Shown one piece after another: positions 1-5,769 of a stretch of DNA of 6,587 nt (the first letter of the stretch is position 1; each line of letters opens with the position of its first letter). Source of the DNA: Solirubrobacterales bacterium (GTDB taxonomy: Bacteria; Actinomycetota; Thermoleophilia; Solirubrobacterales; Solirubrobacteraceae); contig PLYX01000012.1 in assembly GCA_003151895.1 (NCBI GenBank), positions 1 through 6,587 on the forward strand, read 5' to 3'. Under the pieces are notes generated by a model that saw only the letters and a list, made by a program, of their open reading frames with translations, searched no databases and was not told the DNA's origin. The position numbers and the translations under genes were made by a program.

Positions 1-30
1 ACTCCGGTTAGATGGAAACCCCCAACGGCG

Positions 31-903
31 CTATTCGATCCCTAACCCACGGTCGTTGTCCGGTGTCTGGATCCTGTCGATCAGGGCTTGCACGCGCGCG
101 ATCGCCTCGTCTATGTCCTTGGTCGGGAAGTCGAGTTCGGCGGCTAGCTGGCGGTAGGTGTCGGACCAGCTTGGCTCTGCGGTCAGTTTTGGTGGCCACG
201 GGTGTGTCCGGCGCAACTTGAAGATTTCGATGCAGGCTGCCTTCACGCGGCTGTAGTCCTCGATCAGTTCCTCCATGAGCTGCAGGTCGATCAGATCGTG
301 GACGCGCTCGTTTTCACGATCGGGAAAGCGCTCGGTGCAGGCGTGGATCTTCTGTGCGATCTGAAAGCGCAGTGATAGGCAGGCCACCTCGGTCGGTCCC
401 GTGAGGCCGAACTCGATCACGCTTAGCGCCGGCACTGACTCCGGCTCGTGTGCTTGCCCTTCCGGTGGCGAGACCTCGACACGCAGCGTTGCCCAGCCGC
501 GGCCCTCGTAGGCAAGCTTTACGTCGAAGCGGTGCGCGCCGGTCTCGCGGACCGCTTCCGGCGGCGTGTAGCTGAACGAGAAGCCAGAGTAGGGCGTGGT
601 GAAGGCTGTGTCGAGGTCGGTGAGCAGTTCGTCGAGTGATCCGTGAAAGAGTGCGTCGAGGTCGCGCGTCGCTCGCGCCTGGTCTTGGAAGCGCAGTTCG
701 CACGCAATGCCGCCCTTGATCAGGAAGCGGGCAGGGGAGTCCTCCTCACGCACGCGATCCAGCGCGCCGAGGAACGCCATCGCCGATACTCGCTGGCGCA
801 CCCGCCGGACGCCGAGGCCGCTCGCCTCGGCATAGTTGGAGACCAGTCGACCGAGATGCTTCTCAGTCTTCGGTTGACTTCTTGACTGCCTCCCGGTGCT
901 CAT
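31..903 (-). CDS. abiEii: AbiEii-type nucleotidyltransferase toxin of a type IV toxin-antitoxin system
   Basis: The 290-residue product carries the AbiEii/AbiGii (COG2253-like) nucleotidyltransferase pattern. A KGG motif at 63-65 is followed by the metal-binding pair D81-x-D83 in RATRDLDAL. A beta-strand region at 126-145 (FDVKLAYEG...LRVEVS) follows, and then the family's late signature with K185 (AQKIHA) and D203/D206 (RVHDLIDL). Length and motif order are those of an intact family member. In characterised AbiE systems this protein is a cytosolic toxin that uses NTPs to modify RNA; for some relatives the target is tRNA acceptor ends. The target here is not visible from sequence. The start was chosen because its ATG overlaps the abiEi stop as ATGA. 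No Shine-Dalgarno is seen, so translation probably depends on reinitiation after abiEi. It is the promoter-distal gene of the operon, so antitoxin is made first. No terminator is visible in the 30 bases beyond the TAG stop. Confidence 0.9.
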   Translation of the reverse strand: MSTGRQSRSQPKTEKHLGRLVSNYAEASGLGVRRVRQRVSAMAFLGALDRVREEDSPARFLIKGGIACELRFQDQARATRDLDALFHGSLDELLTDLDTAFTTPYSGFSFSYTPPEAVRETGAHRFDVKLAYEGRGWATLRVEVSPPEGQAHEPESVPALSVIEFGLTGPTEVACLSLRFQIAQKIHACTERFPDRENERVHDLIDLQLMEELIEDYSRVKAACIEIFKLRRTHPWPPKLTAEPSWSDTYRQLAAELDFPTKDIDEAIARVQALIDRIQTPDNDRGLGIE

Positions 904-1478
904 CGTGTCGGCGCTGTCGCGGGGTCGAACCCGACCTCGTGCATGAGCTCGGCGTAAGCGCTGCGATTGAGCAAGCCACGTTGCCTAGCTTGCTCCAAGG
1001 CTTGGCGCAGCAGGTCACGGCGCAGGTGCGCCTCGTGGCATTGACGGATGGCCTTCGCCGGTGTCACGATCGGCAGACCCTCGTGTCGCGTGATGTCGTG
1101 CGTGTCGAGGTCTTCGTGGTGGAAGCGATAGGCGGGCGGCGCCTCGCGGCGACGTAGGCGGTATCGCTTCGGGACCGTGATGTGGATCTTTGCCGGGTTG
1201 ACGTCGCTGAGCTCGTACAGGTCGAGCGCCGTCTCGTGGCTGAGGACACCCTCAACGCGATACGGCCAGAGGGTTGCCTTGCGGTAGCTGTCCAGCGCAT
1301 GGACGGGGAACGGGTCCAGGCGGTAGAGCCCGAGTCCCTCCCGCTGCAGCGATCCCCTACGCGCCATCTCCGCAAGGCGCTGTGGGCGGATGCCAGCCTG
1401 CCGTGCATCATTGACGGTCAGGAAGCCGTAGTTGTCCTCGGCGATCTCGTACAGCGTCTTGAAGTGACGACCTGGCAT
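900..1478 (-). CDS. abiEi: AbiEi-family antitoxin and transcriptional repressor
   Basis: The 192-residue product has the AbiEi layout. An N-terminal winged-helix region (about 8-55, LYEIAEDNYGFLTVNDARQAGI...GLYRL) is followed by the conserved block GVLSHETALDLYELSDVNP at 77-95 and HITVP at 99-103. A C-terminal antitoxin domain comes last. In this family the N-domain binds inverted repeats in its own promoter, and the C-domain neutralises the AbiEii toxin without stable complex formation (type IV). The start is taken at ATG 1478. The frame stays open to an ATG at 1544, but that longer version would place 22 residues across the inverted repeat and the putative promoter. ATG 1478 directly follows the repeat, has no Shine-Dalgarno, and sits 7 nt after a TAGACT -10-like box, as expected for a leaderless mRNA. 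The stop overlaps the abiEii start (ATGA). Confidence 0.9.
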   Translation of the reverse strand: MPGRHFKTLYEIAEDNYGFLTVNDARQAGIRPQRLAEMARRGSLQREGLGLYRLDPFPVHALDSYRKATLWPYRVEGVLSHETALDLYELSDVNPAKIHITVPKRYRLRRREAPPAYRFHHEDLDTHDITRHEGLPIVTPAKAIRQCHEAHLRRDLLRQALEQARQRGLLNRSAYAELMHEVGFDPATAPTR

Positions 1479-1517
1479 GATGGACAGTCTAACGCATTTT
1501 GCGTTACTTTGTCCATC
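1479..1517. promoter_or_regulatory. Inverted-repeat operator of the abiE operon
   Basis: Arms 1479-1496 and 1500-1517 are reverse complements at 15 of 18 positions, around a 3-nt centre. Each arm splits into an outer 8-bp block (GATGGACA / TGTCCATC) and an inner 7-bp block (TAACGCA / TGCGTTA). The only mismatches are a 3-bp block between them. It abuts the abiEi start codon and covers both promoter boxes. AbiEi proteins are known to repress their own operons by binding long inverted repeats in the promoter, so the inferred role is negative autoregulation. Confidence 0.8.
1486..1515 (-). promoter_or_regulatory. Putative leaderless promoter of abiEi-abiEii
   Basis: Read on the minus strand, TGGACA (1515-1510) is a 5/6 match to the -35 consensus. 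After an 18-nt spacer comes TAGACT (1491-1486), a TAnnnT -10 box. Seven bases separate the -10 box from the A of ATG 1478, so transcription would begin at or beside the start codon. Leaderless mRNAs are common in actinobacteria. Both boxes fall inside the two arms of the operator. The prediction is by eye only. Confidence 0.55.
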
Positions 1518-1644
1518 GGAACCGCTCTGCGCCTGACCCGCCAATCACGCGAGCTCCGTGTAAGCTTTCGCATCGAGATCCCAGCGTTCTTCGAGCCGAT
1601 ACGCGGTCGCAGGTTTGCGTATCAATCCCGCCCCCGCTATGGAG

Positions 1645-1672
1645 AAAGGCCCTGGATATCAGGGCCTTTTTT
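1645..1672 (+). terminator. Rho-independent terminator
   Basis: A perfect 10-bp stem (AAAGGCCCTG at 1645-1654 with CAGGGCCTTT at 1660-1669) encloses a 5-nt loop. The T-run continues to 1672, so six T's end the plus-strand transcript. No plus-strand gene is visible upstream in the window. On the minus strand the stem is followed only by CTCC after its own three U's, so termination of the leftward HEPN operon transcript would be weaker but possible. It may have come with flanking chromosomal DNA. Confidence 0.75.
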
Positions 1673-1760
1673 CGTTGTCTGGGCCCTGCCTCGCCTCGGC
1701 AAGGTTCCAATAGGGTTCCGTTTGCGCCGGTGCTGCGCCGGCGTTAGCCGTCGGCGTAGC

Positions 1761-1807
1761 CGCGGATTGTGGCCACGTGGTCGTGGGTTCGAGCGCCATC
1801 ACTCACC
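1761..1807 (+). pseudogene. Truncated tRNA-His 3' half, candidate integration (att) site
   Basis: The sequence aligns with the 3' half of a bacterial tRNA-His. It has GGATTGTGG (anticodon GTG context) and a variable region ending in GTC. The T-arm is GTGGG (1783-1787), TTCGAGC (1788-1794) and GCCAT (1795-1799). A 3' acceptor strand CACTCAC plus a discriminator C follow (1800-1807). The T-stem keeps the G49-U65 pair of tRNA-His but has a G-G mismatch at its inner pair. The anticodon stem is degenerate and appears about one base short. No 5' acceptor strand (GTGAGTG expected) occurs upstream, and only a faint D-arm-like sequence precedes it, so this cannot be a functional tRNA gene. Integrases commonly use tRNA 3' ends, so it is best read as the duplicated att segment of an integrative element. 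The identity was recalled from family sequences, not from a search. Confidence 0.55.
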
Positions 1808-1963
1808 GTTATCGGCGTGAAGCGCGACCGACTGAGCACGCGGTGTCCGGCTCCGAGCCGGCCCCAGCGCCTCGTTCCGCGCCCGGCGGTAACGACCGTG
1901 CGAGTGTGCCTTCCTCCATGACGTGAGGTGCCCGCACGCGTCGCGTCGCGGCCTGCCTGTCAC

Positions 1964-3358
1964 TTAACCGTCCGGGTGTCCGCCCGCCGCCTCAGCGTCC
2001 TCGTGCCGTCTTGAGATCCGGTAGATCAGCATCCGGGAGACCACGCTGACCGCATGTGCGATCTCATCCCGCGTCGGCAGCACAGGCTCCCTGCCGTGCA
2101 CGGCGTCGTTGCGTGTCTTTCGCAGCCGGCCGAGCAGCTCCAGCTCGCTGGGCGCCACGGGCACCCCGTCCTGTCGGATCGCCTCGTCGAGTCGTGCCAG
2201 CAGCGGCGGCTCGTTGATTTTCTCGAGGAGTTGCAGCGCCCGGTCGCGCAGCGCGAGGTCCAGGTCACCGGGAAGCGATTTCCTGATGCGCTTGGCTTCG
2301 GCCTTGTCGAACAGTCGGGGTGGGTTGATCCCGGTGACATAGAACTCGATTGCCTCCCACAGCGCCTGTATCCGCGTAAGCGGGTCGCTTTCGCTAGCGG
2401 CACGCGCGCACGCGAGCAGCGCCTGTCTGCTCTGGACGGTTGCGGTCATGTTTGCTGGTGGCAGCCAGCTCCGGTCCGCCGGGTCGATCGGGAGCAACCC
2501 GATGTTCACCTCGGACGCTTCGGGTGTGCGCAGCCACGTGCGCCCATGCAGCAGGCCGCGCACCACGACCAGTCTCCCCCGCCGTGGTTTCGCGCGTGCG
2601 CGGTCGCGCCGGAACGGCTGGGGCTGCCCATCCGGCATCGTCGCGAGGCCGTAGCGGCTTCGCACCGCGAGCCATGCGAGCACGGTGTCGATCTCGGCGA
2701 GCGCGTCGCTCTCGACGTCGAGCATCCGCCGACCGACCCGGACAACGACCGCATGCGCGTCCGCGTCCTTGAATTCGCTGGTGGCGGGGCTCTGCTCGAC
2801 ACCAGCGAGCGCCCTTCCGCCGGTGTCGGCCGGGACGATCGTCACGTCCCCGACCACGACTGGCCGGGTGACGTGGATCCCCTGCAGCGGCGCGACCCCC
2901 TCGATCGTCTCCACGGGCAGGAGCCGGTCAAGCTCGTCGATCCGGATCCGCTCCTCCGGCAGGCCGGCTGCTCTGGCCATCAGGTGCATCACCTCCGGTG
3001 CGATCACGTTGACGCCGACGAATACGCCGGCGGCGGTCTCGGTCATTTCGGGTGCGGTGAGGGCGGCGACCCGGGCGATCGGCCCGTCGGGCTGTGCCTC
3101 AGTGACCGCACCGACGAACAGGATGTGCTCTTGCTCGCCGTCTCGCACCCCGACCGTGACGGGGGCGAGATAGTCGACGGGCTGGCCGGATGTGAGCCCG
3201 TAATCGAGTTCGAGCTGGGCTGTCGAGAGCTGATTCAGTCCTTGGGTGGTGGTGGCATTGCGGGCCGCGAAGCTCACGTCGACGGTCCCGAATCGCAGCA
3301 CCGGCCGGGTCTGGTGGTCTTTGAGGCCGAGCGCGTTCAGCGACGGGTCGCTACCCAT
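1964..3358 (-). CDS. HEPN-domain protein with unknown N-terminal domain, possible RNase effector
   Basis: The product has 464 residues. The C-terminal third (about 310-450) is all-helical and ends in LRKTRNDAVHG, where R416-N417-x3-H421 is the R-x4-6-H motif of catalytic HEPN RNases. The preceding helix SDPLTRIQALWEAIEFYVTG resembles the first helix of the ApeA-like/abortive-infection HEPN group. Residues 1-300 look beta-rich and I do not recognise a family. The segment around 80-101 (LFVGAVTEAQPDG...VAALTA) is weakly reminiscent of tail-hub or VgrG-like beta modules. There is no signal peptide or membrane segment. The ATG overlaps the end of the upstream gene by 8 nt, with a GAGG Shine-Dalgarno 6 nt upstream, so the two proteins are probably made together. 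HEPN proteins of this sort often act in antiviral defence or toxin-antitoxin systems. That role is inferred here. Confidence 0.75.
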   Translation of the reverse strand: MGSDPSLNALGLKDHQTRPVLRFGTVDVSFAARNATTTQGLNQLSTAQLELDYGLTSGQPVDYLAPVTVGVRDGEQEHILFVGAVTEAQPDGPIARVAALTAPEMTETAAGVFVGVNVIAPEVMHLMARAAGLPEERIRIDELDRLLPVETIEGVAPLQGIHVTRPVVVGDVTIVPADTGGRALAGVEQSPATSEFKDADAHAVVVRVGRRMLDVESDALAEIDTVLAWLAVRSRYGLATMPDGQPQPFRRDRARAKPRRGRLVVVRGLLHGRTWLRTPEASEVNIGLLPIDPADRSWLPPANMTATVQSRQALLACARAASESDPLTRIQALWEAIEFYVTGINPPRLFDKAEAKRIRKSLPGDLDLALRDRALQLLEKINEPPLLARLDEAIRQDGVPVAPSELELLGRLRKTRNDAVHGREPVLPTRDEIAHAVSVVSRMLIYRISRRHEDAEAAGGHPDG

Positions 3359-5357
3359 TCTCCGCCTCGTCTGTCTGTAGCGGCTTGCTGTCCGGGATCC
3401 CGGCTTCGAAGATCTCTGCGAGCTCTTTGGTACTGGCCTGCCGGTCGGGCAGCGGCCCGACGAGCAGGCTGTGTGCGAGAGCGAGGGTTTCCTGTGCGAG
3501 GAGCGTCGCGACCGCGAGGTTCTCCTGTCCTTCGCTGAGCCGTGCGGTTACGGTGAATGCCCGCTCGAGGATCTCGGGCGCCTCGGCGGGGATGTGCTGG
3601 CTCCCTGATGCCTCCTGGCGTATCGCCGCCAGCGGTCCGTCGGGGCTGCTGGCGTAGCGGGCGGCGAGTGCGGCGGTGGCGTGCAGGAGCGCGGCCTCCG
3701 GGTCTCCGTGTCCGAGCGCCCGCGCGCCGAGGAACAGCCTGTCGAGCGTCGCTCCCAGGTCGCTCTCGGGGACCTGCCGTCCGGCTTGCTCGTGCTGTGC
3801 GAGCCATCGTTCGTGTTCCCTGGTGACCCGTTCGAGTAGCGCGATGCGTGTGCGCAGCAGCGCGAACGCTCCCGCGTCCCAGAACCGGTCCACTCTCTGG
3901 CCGTCCTGTCCGACGGTGAACTGCACGGTCGAGGGTTCCCTGAACGCTGCGAGGGTTTCTGCCACGGCTTGCAGCGCGGTGATCTGTGCCATCCGCAGGT
4001 CCCTTGATCTACCGGTGTTGTCGGGTCGCTGGCCAGGGTCGAGTGCGGCGAGCATCTCGGGGGTGGGGGGCCAGCCCGGGATGCGCGGGTCAACTCCGGC
4101 GGCACGCAGACGCCGGTCCTCGTCTTCGAGCTTCGCGGTCAGGCTCCTGAGCAGGCTGTGGATGGCGGCGAGCTGCTCGCCGAGCGCGGGCTCCAGCAGC
4201 GTCTCGTCAAGGCTTCTGGACCAGGTGTGCTCGAGCGCCTGCTGCAGGTTACGTGCCTGTTGGAAGACAGGCTGGAGCAGCACGGCCTCAATGGCCGCCC
4301 CGGCGCCCGTGCCATTGGTCGGCGCGGCCGGGTCCTGGTCGTCTCGTGGCTGGTGCGCCGTGCCTGGGTCCTCGACAGTCACAGGGTCCGGCTGCGTGTG
4401 CGCCTGCTCCTGACCGTCGGCCTCATGTGCGGGGCCCGTCGTCTCGCCGCCCTCCGGCTCGGACTCGGTGCTCTCGCCCTCCTCGGCTGCGCTGCCCGCA
4501 GGCGCCGTGGAACCGCTCGCGGCCGTGTCGCCCGCCGCCGCGTCCACTGTCTCTGTGGCACGCTCGCCGTCCTCGCTGGCCGGTGTCCCGGCGGTCTCGG
4601 GCCGCCTGGGTTCCAGGTGCTGGCGTGCGAGCCGTGCCGACCCGAGCACGGCATCTATCTTCTCGAGCGCGAGCTGGTGGGGTTTCACCTGTCCCGGCTG
4701 GCCCGCCTCGAGCATCGTGGTGGGGACGCTGAGGATCGTCGGGGGACCCTCGAGCGTCTCGACGGCGAGCTGGCGGAGTAGCCCGGCTGCGGCTCGCAGC
4801 TCGGACTCTGAGGCGAGGAACCGTCTCGCGATGAGTTGCTGTCCCTGGAGGACGGCTGTGTGCGCGGCAGCCGCGACGTCGATCATCCCGCCGGTGTCCG
4901 CCCGTCTCCAGACGATTGTCCCGTTCCGGTGGCGGTGCAGCGCTCCCCCGGACCCGTCGGCAATCAGCGCCACATGCCGCCACGCGCTCCCGTCCTGTAC
5001 GGCTTGGATGGCGGCGGTAAGCTCGGCGGGGGCGTCCTGGCCCAGGTCGTCGGCGAGCAGCCGCAGTGACTCCGCGAGCGACTCAGTGGCTGCACGGAGC
5101 CCGTCGAGCAGGCTGGTGTTCGGCCGCTCCTGCTCACCAAGTTCGCTGATCCGTGCCTGGAGGACCTCAAGGACGCTGACGCATCGTTGGTAGCTGGCGC
5201 TGTTTGCCATCCGAGTGATCAGTCGGTCGGCGGCCATGATCCGCTCGTGCTCCTGCTCGTCGAGCTGCCTGACGAACCCAATCTCGTGGCTGCGGGGTTG
5301 CCCGGTGGCGCGTTGCGCCACCAGCCAGTGCTCAAGGCTCTGACTGTCGTCAGACAT
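3351..5357 (-). CDS. Hypothetical 668-residue protein, operon partner of the HEPN protein
   Basis: I do not recognise this protein. It has no signal peptide, membrane segment or obvious catalytic motif. The N-terminal part (1-250) is mainly helical. It contains a small mixed segment at 126-160 (WRHVALIADG...GTIVWRRADTGG) that may be a compact beta unit. Residues about 250-352 form a low-complexity acidic linker rich in E, A, T, G, P and S (for example GGETTGPAHEADG). The C-terminal part (353-650) is again helical, with coiled-coil-like stretches near 360-420 and 495-525 and a helical-repeat-like segment GDPEAALLHATAALA at 551-565. Two helical lobes joined by a disordered tether would suit a scaffold or sensor for the coupled HEPN protein. 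That is inference from layout alone. The start at ATG 5357 has no clear Shine-Dalgarno. The gene is divergent from the relaxase across a likely oriT. Confidence 0.7.
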   Translation of the reverse strand: MSDDSQSLEHWLVAQRATGQPRSHEIGFVRQLDEQEHERIMAADRLITRMANSASYQRCVSVLEVLQARISELGEQERPNTSLLDGLRAATESLAESLRLLADDLGQDAPAELTAAIQAVQDGSAWRHVALIADGSGGALHRHRNGTIVWRRADTGGMIDVAAAAHTAVLQGQQLIARRFLASESELRAAAGLLRQLAVETLEGPPTILSVPTTMLEAGQPGQVKPHQLALEKIDAVLGSARLARQHLEPRRPETAGTPASEDGERATETVDAAAGDTAASGSTAPAGSAAEEGESTESEPEGGETTGPAHEADGQEQAHTQPDPVTVEDPGTAHQPRDDQDPAAPTNGTGAGAAIEAVLLQPVFQQARNLQQALEHTWSRSLDETLLEPALGEQLAAIHSLLRSLTAKLEDEDRRLRAAGVDPRIPGWPPTPEMLAALDPGQRPDNTGRSRDLRMAQITALQAVAETLAAFREPSTVQFTVGQDGQRVDRFWDAGAFALLRTRIALLERVTREHERWLAQHEQAGRQVPESDLGATLDRLFLGARALGHGDPEAALLHATAALAARYASSPDGPLAAIRQEASGSQHIPAEAPEILERAFTVTARLSEGQENLAVATLLAQETLALAHSLLVGPLPDRQASTKELAEIFEAGIPDSKPLQTDEAENG
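3365..3368 (-). promoter_or_regulatory. Ribosome binding site of the HEPN gene inside the upstream gene
   Basis: On the minus strand GAGG lies 6 nt before ATG 3358, within the last codons of the 668-residue gene. With the 8-nt stop/start overlap it fixes the HEPN start and implies coupled translation. Confidence 0.55.
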
Positions 5358-5540
5358 GTGGTTTCGGGCGGGTGAGGTTGGGCATCGCCGCGAGGGTAGA
5401 CCCGGTGGCGGACACGCGCGGCCGTCCGCCGTGACACCGGTGGCACCGCACGCCGTCAGCGCAGCACCGGGTCGGGTCCCGGGTTGAAATCGCCGCCGAC
5501 CTCCAAGATCTCATTGACGATCGGCTGTCGATATCTGCAA

Positions 5541-5584
5541 CGAGCGGATGGGAGCGTCTTGAATCAGACACTCCCACCCGCTCG
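5541..5584 (-). repeat. 19-bp-arm imperfect inverted repeat (hairpin), possible oriT element
   Basis: Arms 5541-5559 (CGAGCGGATGGGAGCGTCT) and 5566-5584 match at 17 of 19 positions around a 6-nt loop (TGAATC). The two mismatches are A-C and C-A on the plus strand but become G-T wobbles on the minus strand. A continuous stem therefore forms only when the minus strand is single-stranded or transcribed. No T-tract follows on either strand, so it is not a standard terminator. Confidence 0.7.
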
Positions 5585-5612
5585 GTGACACGCGCCGAGC
5601 TCCGGGCCGCGA

Positions 5613-5634
5613 CCACGTCCTGCCAGCCACGTCC
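5613..5634 (+). repeat. Spaced direct repeat CCACGTCC
   Basis: CCACGTCC occurs at 5613-5620 and again at 5627-5634, a 14-bp period, in the middle of the candidate oriT region. It is short, so chance cannot be excluded. It could be a paired binding site. Confidence 0.35.
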
Positions 5635-5688
5635 CCCACACATATCAGCGGCACACGCCACCAGGCCCAAACAGACCAGATGCACGGG

Positions 5689-5721
5689 TGTGCGTTTGCT
5701 GTGCGAGCGCTGTGCAACCTA
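5689..5721 (+). repeat. Three tandem 11-bp direct repeats (TGTGCR iterons)
   Basis: TGTGCG, TGTGCG and TGTGCA begin at 5689, 5700 and 5711, exactly 11 bp apart. The first two units also share GC at their ends. One helical turn per repeat places all copies on the same DNA face. This is typical of iteron or oriT-accessory-protein binding sites. They lie 41-73 bp upstream of the relaxase start and overlap its possible promoter. Confidence 0.5.
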
Positions 5722-5749
5722 ATTCGTTGGCCGGTTTGGGGCGCTCAGG

Positions 5750-5769
5750 GTCATCACATATGTGATGAC
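5750..5769. promoter_or_regulatory. Perfect 20-bp palindrome over the relaxase start, candidate operator
   Basis: The sequence is an uninterrupted palindrome (10-bp half GTCATCACAT), with its centre between 5759 and 5760. It spans the GTG/ATG start codons of the relaxase gene. A dimeric repressor bound here would block transcription or initiation. As RNA it could also fold and hide the start codon. Confidence 0.6.

Larger units (their letters stand above)
1518..1963. other. Intergenic region between the abiE and HEPN operons
   Basis: I see no convincing protein gene here. The region holds a rho-independent terminator (1645-1672) and a truncated tRNA-His-like sequence (1761-1807), both listed separately. 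It also holds a short tight hairpin (CCGGCTC at 1847-1853 and GAGCCGG at 1855-1861, one central base) without a T-tract. Both flanking operons run leftward, so this stretch separates the end of the HEPN operon from the abiE promoter. The tRNA remnant makes it the likely site of a recombination junction. Confidence 0.6.
5358..5761. other. Non-coding divergent region, candidate oriT and promoters
   Basis: The 404 bases between the leftward HEPN operon and the rightward relaxase gene show no plausible gene. They are dense in structured repeats: GGCGGAC/GTCCGCC arms (5407-5413, 5424-5430), a 19-bp-arm inverted repeat (5541-5584), a spaced direct repeat (5613-5634), three tandem 11-bp repeats (5689-5721) and a palindrome over the relaxase start. 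MobF relaxase genes usually lie near their oriT, and oriTs have this kind of architecture. I cannot identify a nic site. A weak TTGCTG-N18-TAATTC promoter-like pair (5696-5725) could serve the relaxase. Confidence 0.5.

Noticed and set aside
1479..1544. Longer abiEi start at ATG 1544
   Set aside because: It would translate through the operator/promoter inverted repeat and adds residues with no resemblance to the AbiEi N-terminus.
1605..1638. tRNA T-arm-like sequence (GCAGGTT...CAATCCCGC...CCCGCT)
   Set aside because: The T-loop region is about seven bases too long and no matching 5' acceptor or anticodon arm lies upstream.
2054..3538. A 494-codon open frame on the plus strand, antisense to the HEPN gene
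   Set aside because: It is the third-position shadow of the GC-rich minus-strand gene. Its product is rich in R, D, G and P without domain logic, while the minus frame has a clear HEPN motif and a coupled start.
3792..3809. RWLAQH in the 668-residue protein, formally an R-x4-H motif
   Set aside because: It lies in a coiled-coil-like stretch, lacks the polar residue after Arg, and the surrounding helices do not look like HEPN.
5541..5640. A TrwC/R388-like nic sequence next to the hairpin
   Set aside because: I looked for the known MobF nic consensus on both strands and found no convincing match, so no nic position is proposed.
5350..5685. A 111-codon minus-strand open frame within the non-coding divergent region
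   Set aside because: Composition is not protein-like (Cys, Arg and Ser rich), and it runs through the hairpin and direct repeats. Non-coding function explains the region better.
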